Shown: positions 33,251 to 43,089 of the stretch, piece by piece
Layout: every line of letters starts with the position of its first letter
How positions within the stretch are numbered: position 1 is the stretch's first letter
Source of the DNA: Sipunculus nudus
Lineage: Eukaryota > Annelida > Sipuncula > Golfingiida > Sipunculidae
Reading direction: 5' to 3'
Assembly (NCBI GenBank): GCA_026874595.1
Contig: CM049308.1
Span: 52,031,624-52,095,623, forward strand
DNA length: 64,000 nucleotides
Position numbers and translations under genes: made by a program
The notes under the pieces: generated by a model
Told to the model about the DNA's origin: nothing
Databases searched by the model: none
The model's input: the letters and a program-made list of their open reading frames with translations, nothing else

Positions 33251-34569
33251 ACTGAGATAAATCTTGTAAACAATGTTATGTAAACAATATGTAATCTTGC
33301 AAACAATGTATGATAAAACAATGCGTCTAGGTCAAGGCCTAATAAATTTAAAAACAAAAAAATATTAAGCCTCCAAGACGAGCCTACAATTTTGTTACGG
33401 AACCTAATAACAACAGATCACGTAGTCGTGACGAACATAAATTTTGTAATGGAGATTAAAAAAAACAGATTCTGTAACACTAGGCAGCGTGAAAAGTCAT
33501 GGAAATGAATTAAGAAATCAGTGTTTTTTTGTTAACAAATAATTTTAATTTATTCTTAAAACAATCCTAACATTACAATACACTAAATCAATACAATTAC
33601 ACAGTATAACAACAGTACAACAGTAAATCAATACAAGTGTATAAATAAAGTACATAAATCTTCTCAGAGAATAACAGTCTAGTTCAATCACAAAATCAAT
33701 TTGTTGTAATCCAAAAGTAAAGTTCCTGTTATAATCCCGAACCAAACTGAAAACTATACCAGATTCGTCACAAATTTAGAAGAAAATGCCGCACTTTTCG
33801 GAAAAGGTCCACAAACTGACTTACACTCTTCTATGTCCGCTCGAATATATCTCTCCTCTCTCTCGACTCTTAAACACAGCCCCTTATTTATATCTTTTTA
33901 CCTCATGCCGAAAACTTTCCATTTCTCGAACAATTCAAAGAACTTTATAGTATACACGTTACAGGAACTTTACATCCAGAACAACGAACCTTGTATTTCT
34001 ACATATCAAGGTTAATACATGGGCCGGCCCGGCGAGAAAACCCCATACTAGCATGACCGCTGTTTACACGTCAGACCCCACGCGTGGGCCGGGCTATGCC
34101 GCCATAGCAACGGCCAATGCTAGCGTTATATACCTAATTCATTGGTCATATGCTGTGACATCGTCAATTTTTTTGGCCCTAGAGCAAATGTAATAATAAA
34201 CGCGTAGTACATTTTAGTCATTTTTATTATTAAAGTCCTACGTTTTTAAGAAAAAATGGCATGCATTTCAGCCAAACATTAAAGAATGCCAAACATTTAA
34301 TACCAAGCCTTTCATATGCAGCTTACCTGCCAATGAGGGAAGATTATTTTTAATTGGGGTTCACAAAACCAAGTTCAACATCGGCCCTCATAGCATGCAT
34401 ATGACTGTATACCCGCCTTTTTGCCAACGCTAATATCTTGCAGAGACTGAAGTGGGATGGGATTTTTGTTAAATTTGAACACCAATGGCTAACGCATGCG
34501 TACTTGTGAGAATTTTAATTATCACTAAATATCTTTTTTAACTTTGATTTTCAATTTAAGCATTCTTTT
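33251..34569. other. No gene seen; AT-rich, small GC-rich patch
   Basis: 33,540-33,760 holds short direct repeats of AAATCAATACAA. A GC-rich patch is at 34,020-34,110 (GGGCCGGCCCGGCG). 34,420-34,500 repeats the block at 31,380-31,450. No supported coding region. Confidence 0.45.
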
Positions 34570-35645
34570 TTTTTTTAGCTCAGCTGACTGTAAGACATCT
34601 GAGCTATAGCGATCTTTCTTTGTCCGTCGTCCGTCCGGCCGTCTGTCCGTTAACAAGGCATAAATCGTAACCACCATGATTCCATGCATGGATATTGATC
34701 ATTGAGTGTTTCATCAGTTTCTGCAGACTGGTTGTGCCACCAGTATTTTTTCGATTTTTTTTACGATTTTGTTTCTCTATTTTGAGACCTTAAAAGATGT
34801 TGTCATATGTTAACAAGGTACAAATCGTAAACGCTGGACCTGGAATCTTTTAACTTAAAATCCAGGGAGGTCCATAAAAAGTCTTCTTGGAAACTTGAAA
34901 TAAGGTATCAGTTACCTATATTTTCTGAGCTATGGGGCTCCGAAGTACCCCCCCCCCCCCCCAGAATAATAGAAAATTTGATACAAAAGCTCAAGTATCT
35001 GAACAATTAATGCATTGATCACCATGATTCTTTGCATGGATATTGAACATGGAGTGTTTCATAAGTTTCTGCAGACTGGTGGCGCCACCTGTATTTTTTT
35101 TATATTTTACTATTTTTTTTATCTTTATTTGAGACCTTCAAAGATGTGGTCATCTGTTAACAAGGCACAAATCGTAACCGCTGGACTTAGAATCTTCTTC
35201 TTGACATGCTGTGGGGGGGGGGGGGGCATGAAAATTCTCCTTGGAAACCTGAAATTAGGTCTCAGTTACCTATATTTTCTGAGCTATGGGGCTCAGAATC
35301 CACCCCCACCCACCCCTTAATAACTAAAAATTTGATACAAAAGCTCTGTTACCTGAACACCAGTGCATTGGTCGACCTTTTTCATTGCATGCATATGCAT
35401 CATGGAGTGTTTAATCGGTTATTGCGGACTGGTGGCACCACCTTAATTTTTCAAAAATTTTAACACGTTTTAGACCTCCAGAGATGCGGTTGTCTGTTAA
35501 CAGGGCACAGATTGTGACCAATGCTCCTAGAATCTTCAAACTTGACATCCAGGAAGGTCTGTGAAAAATATCCTTGGAGACTTGAAATAAGGTCTCTGTT
35601 ACCCATATTCTCTGAGCTGTTGGGCTCATTTTTGTATTTTGTATT
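34570..35645 (-). repeat. Family A array, three monomers, reverse orientation
   Basis: The tail comes first in plus coordinates (TTTTAGCTCAGCTGACTGTA, then TCCGTCGTCCGTCCGGCCG). Monomers follow with core variants near 34,730, 35,078 (perfect GGTGGCGCCACC) and 35,430. C or G runs occur near 34,950 and 35,213. Confidence 0.85.
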
Positions 35646-35727
35646 GACTTTGTATTCGACCTAGTGAACCCTACTTTTATACTATATAATGTTTTTTCTT
35701 ACGTTAATGTATCACGTATCTCATAAA

Positions 35728-35840
35728 TTTATATTTATTGTGTCAAACGCTTTCGAATAATCCAAAGTCACAAATCTTCCTATTCTCCATTTGCTAATTT
35801 AAAATACCAGTGTTTTTCAAACGGGTTTCTTTTGCCTGCA
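35728..35840 (-). mobile_element. Non-LTR RT fragment, inverted copy of 31,120-31,265
   Basis: Minus strand reads GRFVTLDYSKAFDTINI, motif A with an intact KAFDT, preceded by the same TTTGAAAAACACTGG block as the 31.1-kb copy. Confidence 0.65.
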
Positions 35841-35929
35841 TATTTGTACTAAAGCAATAGTCGCAATAAGCCTGGAGTTAAATTGGCTTGAGGTTTCAAT
35901 ACAGCGATAAGTGTGTGCCGATTTGTGTC

Positions 35930-36223
35930 TCAAGTACCCTGTGCATTCATGAAAGCAGCTAGCGTTATGAGTGACTTGTCTCCACATTCAAACCTCTTTC
36001 TATAAAGCAGAAGGCTTGTCCTGGCCACCAAACCTGTATGCGAACAATTAATCCGTGATACCTCGTGAATATTTAGCATCCTCGGGGTTCCCGGCGTCGC
36101 GCAGCTACTAGCAACGATTTCAAGACACACGGCGGATAGAAGTTCAGTGTGGGGTAACTTGAGGTGACCAGTATTATAATGAACCAGACATAACAAAATT
36201 CTGACTGACAGTTCTAAGAGCAT
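35930..36223 (-). CDS. Hypothetical protein segment, 97 codons
   Basis: Open on the minus strand, containing VHYNTGHLKLPHTELLSAV, RMLNIHEVSRINCSHTG and YRKRFECGDKSLITLAAF, then stop. The balanced composition suggests real coding history. No family recognised. The frame at 36,405-36,734 lies upstream on the same strand and may be an earlier exon. Confidence 0.3.
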   Translation of the reverse strand: MLLELSVRILLCLVHYNTGHLKLPHTELLSAVCLEIVASSCATPGTPRMLNIHEVSRINCSHTGLVARTSLLLYRKRFECGDKSLITLAAFMNAQGT

Positions 36224-36404
36224 AAATGTTTATGAACCATTGAACATCCAGGACACTGAGATATACCAATCCCAGCTTGTATATTTAAGTATCACAGCTG
36301 GTCTTGTTTTTAGTGTCAGTGGCCTTTTAATAACTTGTTTTCCATATATACTTGAGGTTCCATCCCAGTGGCATCTGCTAATTAATCAGAAAATACATCT
36401 TTCC

Positions 36405-36734
36405 CTATGACAGGGGGTTATCTTCCCCAGTCGTGTGTGGACAGGAGCACCGGTGGTCCATCTTCATTTCTTGTTTTGTTTTTGGCATGTAATTAAACGT
36501 GATCATACCCATTGACACATCGCCAGTTTGTTTCTTGGCCTCTATTAATGTATTTTTCCATTTCCTTATCTCTGAATTAGCCGTCCTTTGGGCCGGCGGA
36601 TCTGTGTTCAGATGCGCCACTACATATGTCCTCCCAGTATATTTTATTGTCGTGTCACGTGTGCGGCTTCGGGACAATGGTCTAGTTAGTCTTATAATTG
36701 CCCTTGGCCTCTTCATAAAACTGAACACTTCCAA
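36405..36734 (-). CDS. Hypothetical basic protein segment, about 109 codons
   Basis: Minus-strand frame with SFMKRPRAIIRLTRPLSRS, then YTGRTYVVAHLNTDPP, SEIRKWKNTLIEAKKQTG and CSCPHTTGEDNPLS, then stop. The first ATG is the internal Met of FMKRP; upstream is an in-frame stop. It is strongly basic with a helical middle. I do not recognise it. The opposite-strand frame is hydrophobic and looks like its shadow. Confidence 0.35.
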   Translation of the reverse strand: MEVFSFMKRPRAIIRLTRPLSRSRTRDTTIKYTGRTYVVAHLNTDPPAQRTANSEIRKWKNTLIEAKKQTGDVSMGMITFNYMPKTKQEMKMDHRCSCPHTTGEDNPLS

Positions 36735-36739
36735 TTCAG

Positions 36740-37800
36740 CGTGAAATTGTGTTAAATTGAAATTGTGTTAAATTCTTATGAATTCATAAATGCAAGATGG
36801 GGGAAATGTACTTTTACATTGGGAATATTCTTTTGTGCATTTAGGAAATGGTAAAATATGTTTAATGCATTTCAGAAATGGCTTTGAAAATAACCTTGGT
36901 AAAAAAAAAGTGATTGGTTAGAATACGTGAATATCTAGTCAGAGGAAAGGATCAAATGTATTGGGGTGGAATATCCGAATAGGCCGGCGCTCTTTTGGGT
37001 TTACGAGAGGCAGTGGGAGGAAGTGCTTGTAGTTGGGGAAACGTCAATACGGAAGTCAAATGGCACCATTATATGCACGAGACGGTCACAAGTGTTTAAG
37101 TAAGTGTTTTTTTATGTCTGTAGGTTTCAACGGTCAGCAGAATTAAAGTGTGGAAATACTTTTCATGGGTGGGTTGCGGGGGAATGGAAATGCTTTAGGA
37201 GAAGGGGTGGGAGGGTTATGGGTGGGAAGATAGTTTGCTCTTTTTGCTTAAATTCGTTAAACTCGCAAACCTAAATTCGTAATGAAGGGGCCTATTTTTT
37301 TATTAGAAAAGTCTATAGAATTATATATGTAAGTAAGGTTTATAGTTCGAGATAAGGAGCGAAAACTGTATGTCGAAATGTTTCGAACATAAAGACCCCT
37401 AGTGGCTAGTACTAGTTTCAAAAGGATTCCTGCTAAACTGTGGCCTGTAGAGTAGTAATAATAAGACTAAGAACCAGCAAGCAGTGCAAATTGATGACCC
37501 CAGAAAGACAGATATACTGGAAAAAGTGAGACATCTGACATAAAAGATTGCCAACAAAAGTTGTGGGGAAGACCCAAGGGAAGAAACGGTGCCTAAGTTT
37601 GTGAAGATAGGACTAATATAAAGGAAGTTATGACGAAAATAATTTTATTTTTCTATGATATTGCAGAACTGCCCATGTGGTACCAAGCCGGGAAGCGGTG
37701 TTGGGAGCGGAAGCCCTATTGGATCCTAACCCAGTACCAATTAGAGACGCAAAGCACGGGGTAGGATCGAATCTGTAAGGAAATGTTTTAGTTAAGTTAA
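36740..37800. other. No gene; inverted copy of a 10.5-kb repeat
   Basis: 37,370-37,460 matches the reverse complement of about 10,540-10,620 (TTTCAAAAGGATTCCTGCTA). No coding region can be supported. Confidence 0.45.
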
Positions 37801-37899
37801 GTATGTGCTCGATTCGTCTGTCTGTCAGTATCTGTTTTGTACTTAAAAACTGTCTTAAAAATGTTAGCTGTGGTTAATGAAAACGAGGCAAGCGTTATA

Positions 37900-38495
37900 A
37901 TTTTATCAACATCCGGGTAAGACTCGTGTTAATGTAGGCGCGGATGAGTATAAACTTTGAGATGGCTTGTCGCTTGTATCTTCTCTCGCGTGAGAGAATG
38001 GACATTTGATTAATATGAAAGAATTCTTTATTATCTCCCATTGAGATCTAGAAGTGTCACGCCACTCCAACCAGTAAGGTGAAAGGTCACTAAGGACATT
38101 AAGGGCTAAACTGTGGAATGAGTTGTCATCAGATATAAGAGGACCAATCTCACCCGTCACATTTAGAAAGCATCTTAAGACTGTGTTATTTATACAAGAA
38201 TATGGTGCTGCCTAGACTGTGATATAACGCTGGTGGATATTGATACAGTGTCTCCTAACAGTGCAATAATTGTTATTTTAGTTCGATCCCGGTATTGTAG
38301 AGACTCATAATTAAATTATCATGTTTATATTTTCTTTAAATGTGTGTATAACTTTTTTAACTCCAACTTTAGTACTAATTGTTTTTTATGTTTTTATAAC
38401 TTTTTGTATTTTATTACTGTCAAGCGCATAGAAACTATGTTATAATGCGCATCTAAGTGAATAAAATAATAATAATAATAATAATAATAATAATT
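37900..38495 (+). mobile_element. 5'-truncated LINE 3' end with (AAT)n tail
   Basis: Plus strand reads RTLRAKLWNELSSDIRG, then PVTFRKHLKTVLF, the usual C-terminal LWN.LP..IR....FK..LK..LF of CR1/Jockey-like retroelements, stopping at about 38,214. A noncoding tail follows and ends in an (AAT)n run at 38,466-38,494, as expected for a LINE 3' end. Upstream frames are broken. Confidence 0.65.
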
Positions 38496-38537
38496 GAAAG
38501 GTCCCAATAAATTTAATTTTTTTTTTCAAATTGAAAG

Positions 38538-38751
38538 GCCGAAAGAAGTGACAATTGCTACAGGAACTGCCAAAATTCAGCACCTCTCCATTAAGACTGG
38601 GATAATAGACGTCACGTTGTGGAGGCAGGCGACGGAGGCAGGGCAGGGCCTGAGCTGTGGCCAGACTGTAAAGTTGATCGATGCTGGAGCAAGATTCTCG
38701 AAATATCAGAACGCAGTCACGCTAAACGTGAATTATGAAAACCAAATGATT
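38538..38751 (+). CDS. RPA-like OB-fold exon
   Basis: Bounded by a TTTCAAATTGAAAG acceptor and an ATGATT|GTAAGT donor. It reads RPKEVTIATGTAKIQHLSIK, TGIIDVTLWRQATEAGQG, GQTVKLIDAGARFSKYQN and VTLNVNYENQMI. The TG..DVTLWR then G..V.L..A..S.Y followed by a L.VN strand is the OB-fold pattern of RPA1-like proteins. Its 3' phase (0) fits the exon at 39,506. Presumed role: single-stranded DNA binding. No defect within the exon. Confidence 0.6.
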
Positions 38752-39370
38752 GTAAGTAATACATTTTATGTCCGCAGGATAAGGACAGGTAGTTTAAACT
38801 AACATTTGGTATATATATATTGTGGTGAGATAATGGGATGGGTATAATTTTTAACGTGATTCATGCAATTGTTTCATAGTCACTTGATATCTATCATTGT
38901 TCTATCTTTCCCTTTGGTGATTATTTTTTCCCCTTGATAGATTATGTATTTTTAAATTATAAATTAATAACTTGAGAAACATGTGCAAAGTTTGTTTATA
39001 CTGTAAACGAGAACAGCAAGATTGATAAATGAATGACTAGATATAATTATAAGAAAGTAAGATATGCATACACATTTTGGGAGTTGAAAAAAAGGAATAG
39101 TGGTAAGAGGGACACAGCGTCTTTGTGATAACCTTATCACAAACATTACTGTAGAAGTTCGGAGATGTTATAGTCAAAAGTAGAAGGTAACTCTGATGAA
39201 AAACTCTTTTGGCAGGGAGGGTCAATATTTGGGTGGGGGAGTAGGAAATAACCAAGTCAACAGAAATTAGAGATCCTAGTCTCCTGGTCCGGAATAGTTA
39301 GGTCCCAGGCAAGCGTTTAAAAGCACTGTAATATGCCTGCGGTGACTTGGGGGGGGGGGGGGGGGGTTGA
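38752..39370. other. Intron-like spacer with a G run
   Basis: AT-rich, with a G-only run at about 39,350-39,366 immediately before the tandem exon copies. Confidence 0.5.
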
Positions 39371-39505
39371 GGTGGCAGTTCAGGATAGCTGGACCTTAAA
39401 CAACAATATGGATTCGCTCTGTTAGTGTTTTGTAGCTTTCGCCCCCTTTTTTTAGCGTTCTAGCCCTTTGTTGATTTTGCTTAAAGGTGATTCTTCATAT
39501 TGCAG

Positions 39506-39754
39506 CCTGTAAAAGGTACCTCCAAAGAAAAACAGACAGGGACCGTGGACGGCGTCCTATCAAGTAAAGAGAACATAAAGATCTGTTTAGATAAGGGGGA
39601 AAACATGTATACACTTAAAGTGGACGGATCGGTCATTCAGAGGGATCTTATGGTGGCAGTTCAGGATAGCTGGACCCCTAAACAACAATATGGATTCGCT
39701 TTTTTAGTGTTTTGTAGCATTTGTCCCCTTTTTAGCGTTCCAGCCCTTTGTTGA
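39506..39754 (+). CDS. RPA-like OB-fold exon, intact copy
   Basis: Reads PVKGTSKEKQTGTVDGVLSS, KENIKICLDKGENMYTLK and RDLMVAVQDSWTPKQ, then runs on into probable intron to a stop at 39,754. It follows an acceptor in phase 0, matching the donor at 38,751. The donor end is not clear. It is probably the exon following the OB fold at 38,538. Confidence 0.5.
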   Translation, partial: PVKGTSKEKQTGTVDGVLSSKENIKICLDKGENMYTLKVDGSVIQRDLMVAVQDSWTPKQQYGFAFLVFCSICPLFSVPALC

Positions 39755-39785
39755 TTTTGCTTAAAGGTGGTTCTTCATATTGCAG

Positions 39786-39962
39786 CCTGTAAAAGGTACC
39801 TCCTAAGAAAAACTGAGAGGGACCGTGGACGGCGTCCTATCAAGAAAAGAGAACATAAAGATCTGTTTAGAAAAGGGGGAAAACATGTATACACTTAAAG
39901 TGGACGGATCGGTCATTCAGAGGGATCTTATAGTGGCAGTTCAGGATAGCTGGACCCCTTAA
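39786..39962 (+). pseudogene. Duplicate OB-fold exon with nonsense codon
   Basis: Same as the 39,506 exon but codon 7 is TAA (PVKGTS-stop-EKLRGTVDGV). The remainder is open to DSWTP. Use of this copy would truncate the protein. Confidence 0.6.
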
Positions 39963-40114
39963 ACAACAATATAGTCATGTCAAAAGGATTGTGGCAATTT
40001 TTGAACATATTAACTATATCGCGGGACTATGATAAACTGACAGTGCATACGTAAACTTAGTTTAATTATCTTTCAAATACAGTTACAGGGAGTATTTTTA
40101 TCAAGACGAGGAAA

Positions 40115-40546
40115 GTGCCCCCGATCTTGCGAGACAATGAACCATTGAACAGCAGTCACACTATGAAAACAAGGACCATTGATCCACGAAGAAACTTCAC
40201 AATCAGTAAAATAATGCTTCTCAGTGGACTGGCAGTAATCAACAGGTACTGTTCAAGGACACTAAATCTTAGTGCTACAGAATTTTCCCAATATTTTGCA
40301 GCCTGCCAGCAAAGAAATCTGGGACAGGTGAAGTCCATAAGCCGGTGCGAGGTACTGTACAAAGCAGTACCAAGCAACACCCAAACTACTGATTCACTTC
40401 GGGCACTTGGAGTTGGTGTCAACAGATATCGAGAGACAGACTTTATGCCAATTTCGACCAAGTGCAGCCTAACAGAGGCAATTATTAAGGTGATAGAGTC
40501 GAATACATTTCAGGAGGTGATTGATCTGTATCGCCAAAACAGCTAA
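40115..40546 (+). CDS. Hypothetical protein, 143 codons
   Basis: Intact frame from ATG, beginning MPPILRDNEPLNSSHTMKTR, with FTISKIMLLSGLAVINRYCS, KAVPSNTQTTDSLRALGVG and VIESNTFQEVIDLYRQNS, then stop. It lies about 150 bp downstream of the duplicated OB-fold exons. Composition is coding-like, but I recognise no domain. It may be part of the same RPA-like gene or a separate one. Confidence 0.4.
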   Translation: MPPILRDNEPLNSSHTMKTRTIDPRRNFTISKIMLLSGLAVINRYCSRTLNLSATEFSQYFAACQQRNLGQVKSISRCEVLYKAVPSNTQTTDSLRALGVGVNRYRETDFMPISTKCSLTEAIIKVIESNTFQEVIDLYRQNS

Positions 40547-41218
40547 CAAACATCGTCCAGAACAGAATATACCAGCGCTGAACAAACACCACAAAACCAG
40601 CCAACGAATGTCACAAGTACATGTCCAACCACAAAGAACATTCAGCACACTGTGACCAACACTCGTTCACATGCACAGAATGCGTCTAAAGCTGACACAC
40701 CAGCCTCACAGAGTAAAAAAAATCATTCTTAAATTCACGGTTTTTGATCGTGTCCTTCAAAATAAGATGGGATACACTAAAGCTCCATGTCGGAAGCAGG
40801 ATGCGATCTCGACTGTTCACGCAGATCCGATAATTACAAAGAACATATTATCAGATGGTACAAGAGGAACAAGCCCCTAAGAAAAGAGATGATCGGTAGA
40901 CTCTCGGTGCACAGGGTAGGCATAGCTCTACAGACTACAGTCACTAGTCTAAATAATCACACAAGAACATAACACATATCAACCTACGCATGCAGTTTGT
41001 AGTATAGTGTATTTATGTAAATAATTCATCATTGCCCGAGGTTTTGTTTCAAATAGAAATTCTCCTCATGACACAACATATCTAGAATACATTAATTATT
41101 CTGAAAAAGATGTCAAATTAAAATATCCATGCTTCACTATCATTGATGCAATACTTGTGAAAACTCGTCCCTTATTTGTAAAGACATACTCATTTTTTTT
41201 TCATTAGAAATTTACAAT

Positions 41219-41220
<2 letters not shown>
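40547..41220. other. Decaying coding-like sequence then AT-rich spacer
   Basis: Fragments such as EAGCDLDCSRRSDNYKEHI occur at 40,790-40,860 but are not linked to a clear gene. Nothing recognisable follows to the TA tract. Confidence 0.35.
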
Positions 41221-41270
<50 letters not shown>

Positions 41271-41289
41271 ATATATATATATATATAAT
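41221..41289. repeat. (TA)n microsatellite
   Basis: TA tract interrupted once (TATTGTATA). Confidence 0.95.
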
Positions 41290-41439
41290 ATGTAAATGTA
41301 TTCCAGGATCAAATTCTAACTAGAATATCAGCAAAAGCTGACAAAAGCCCTCAGCCAAAAGAACAGTGTTTAGAGGTGGTAACAGTAACAAGTACTAAAT
41401 ATCTGTTCTCACATGGATGTATATCTGTACATGTCTCAG

Positions 41440-42060
41440 TTATAAATTTAAAATGGAGAAGCATGTACCATGATTCATAAAAATCCACCAAATGCTTCCT
41501 GAAAAATAAGCTTCTAAGTTTTATTCTATTATCAGCTCTGTGACCTTGAAAAGTATGTCAAGGTCACCCATCTTTGAACTTGACCGAGATTTTGTCAATA
41601 TACATCTTCACCGAAAAAATAAAATTCCTACGGTGAATCCTTTTAGAGATATCCCGCTCACAAGCCCAAAGTTGAAAAATCCGATAAAAATTCATTAAAA
41701 ATCAGATATTGTAGGTGGCGCCACTAAACTTGTGTAGCAGGTACAGATTATCAGTCCCAATAATCATAGTAAGTTTTGTGAAAATCCACCAAATGGTTCC
41801 TGAGTAATTAGCATCTAAGTGTTTTTCTATAATCAGCTCTAAAATGTAGAAAAATAGGTCAAGGTCACCCATCTTCGAACTTGACCGAGATTTTGTCGAT
41901 ATACATCTTTACCGAGGAAATAAAATTCTGACGGTGAATCCTTTTCAAGATATCCCGCTCACAAGGTAAAAGTTAACGGACGCCGGACGGACGTACGGAC
42001 GGACGGACGGACAGCTTGGGTGACGACAATAGCCCATCAGCCTAAGGGCTGAGGGCTAAA
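41440..42060 (+). repeat. Family B-like repeat, two monomers and (GGAC)n tail
   Basis: The block GTCAAGGTCACCCATCTT, then GAACTTGACCGAGATTTTGT, then CGGTGAATCCTTTT, occurs near 41,560 and again near 41,860 (period about 300). A GGTGGCGCCACT variant is near 41,713. It ends with GGACGGACGGACGGACAGCT and a GGGCTGAGGGCTAAAAA end. Confidence 0.8.
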
Positions 42061-42065
42061 AACTG

Positions 42066-42275
42066 TTCAAGTTGGACCAAGACTGGCAGTTGTCAGAAAT
42101 GTCAAGTTAACCGATGACAGTGGCACCATCAATGTGGCCCTTTGGCGGGATCATCCAAATCCCCTTTGAAGGTCGGAAACATATTTAGGCTCAGTTATCT
42201 ATCCGTCAGCAAAGATCTCTTATAAATGTAATCAACTGGGGAGCACCAGCCATACAAAGACTGAGGTATCTAAGT
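42066..42275 (+). pseudogene. Second RPA-like OB-fold fragment, frameshifted
   Basis: Reads QVGPRLAVVRNVKLTDDSGT, INVALWRDHPNPL, then stop. A shifted frame continues VGNIFRLSYLSVSKDLL and a further frame QLGSTSHTKTEV. DSGTINVALWR is the same OB strand as TGIIDVTLWR at 38.6 kb. Two shifts make it a pseudogene. It directly follows a repeat tail. Confidence 0.55.
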
Positions 42276-43089
42276 TGTTTTATAAATACTTTATGTACAT
42301 GTTTTCCTCTTTCACTGCTGAAACTGCACAAAAAGCATCATCCATAAAATATAAGAAATGTATCACATTTTCAAGGCATCAGAAACAAATTTTCTTGAAG
42401 GTAAAAATCAAACAATTTGAGATAAACAGGAAAGGAGGATGTAATACAGGCCATGGTTGGTTGATACTATTGGTTTCTATTTATGGGTAAGATAGTGTTT
42501 CCTAATGTCAAAACTGAAGCATTGGAACAGTTTGTAACCATACGATCTATACTGTTACCAAGATAATTGGTTGGTTCATACATACGCAAGAATGTAATTA
42601 ATTTCCTTAATTTTTGGCTAATTTATCACTACAGCACTTTTTTTTCATGTGAGCACAGATAATTTTATTTTTAAAGCATGTTCACATAAGGGTTATTTAT
42701 TTATAGTGTGAATGATCAGAGTAGACAGACCGTTGTTATTCATTATAAGGTCGGTGCACCGCGACTCGTAGCACTAATGATTCACTACACCTTGAACTAG
42801 CTGTTGTGTTTCCCGGATGCTTAAGCCCAAAACCGACTAAGGCGCGCGGCTCGCGACTAATTCAAAACACGCGCGGCTACAACGCGCACGACACGCGTCA
42901 GATTGATGGTATTGACCACGCACCTATTGTATTTTTTGTTTATCTTTGTACAAATATTTATTTTGATAATCAGCATTGGATTAATTGTATATAAGTATAT
43001 ATCTGTGACCAATCATGTTCTAAATATGACAGAACTCAGTTACTATTCTTAACGATATTTATATATTTGTGTTGGTTTGTTGCACCTTT
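42276..43089. other. Spacer; CGCG-rich inverted flank at 42,815-42,905
   Basis: GCTTAAGCCCAAAACCGACT then AAGGCGCGCGG near 42,818-42,850 resembles the reverse complement of 47,100-47,140 (GCTTTAAGCCCATAACACAC then TAACGCGCGCG). So loosely inverted flanks enclose the 43.1-47.1-kb repeat array. No gene seen. Confidence 0.4.

Larger units (their letters stand above)
39371..39975 (+). repeat. Tandem 280-bp duplication containing an OB-fold exon
   Basis: The copy starting at acceptor TCATATTGCAG|CCTGTAAAAG is repeated with period 280 (exon starts 39,506 and 39,786). A partial third copy of the downstream half is at 39,371-39,505 (GGTGGCAGTTCAGGATAGCT). Copies differ at only a few bases. Confidence 0.85.

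Noticed and set aside
37660-37770. tRNA-like or SINE promoter (GGTAGGATCGAATC)
   Set aside because: Only a B-box-like string is present; no A box at proper spacing and no cloverleaf was found.
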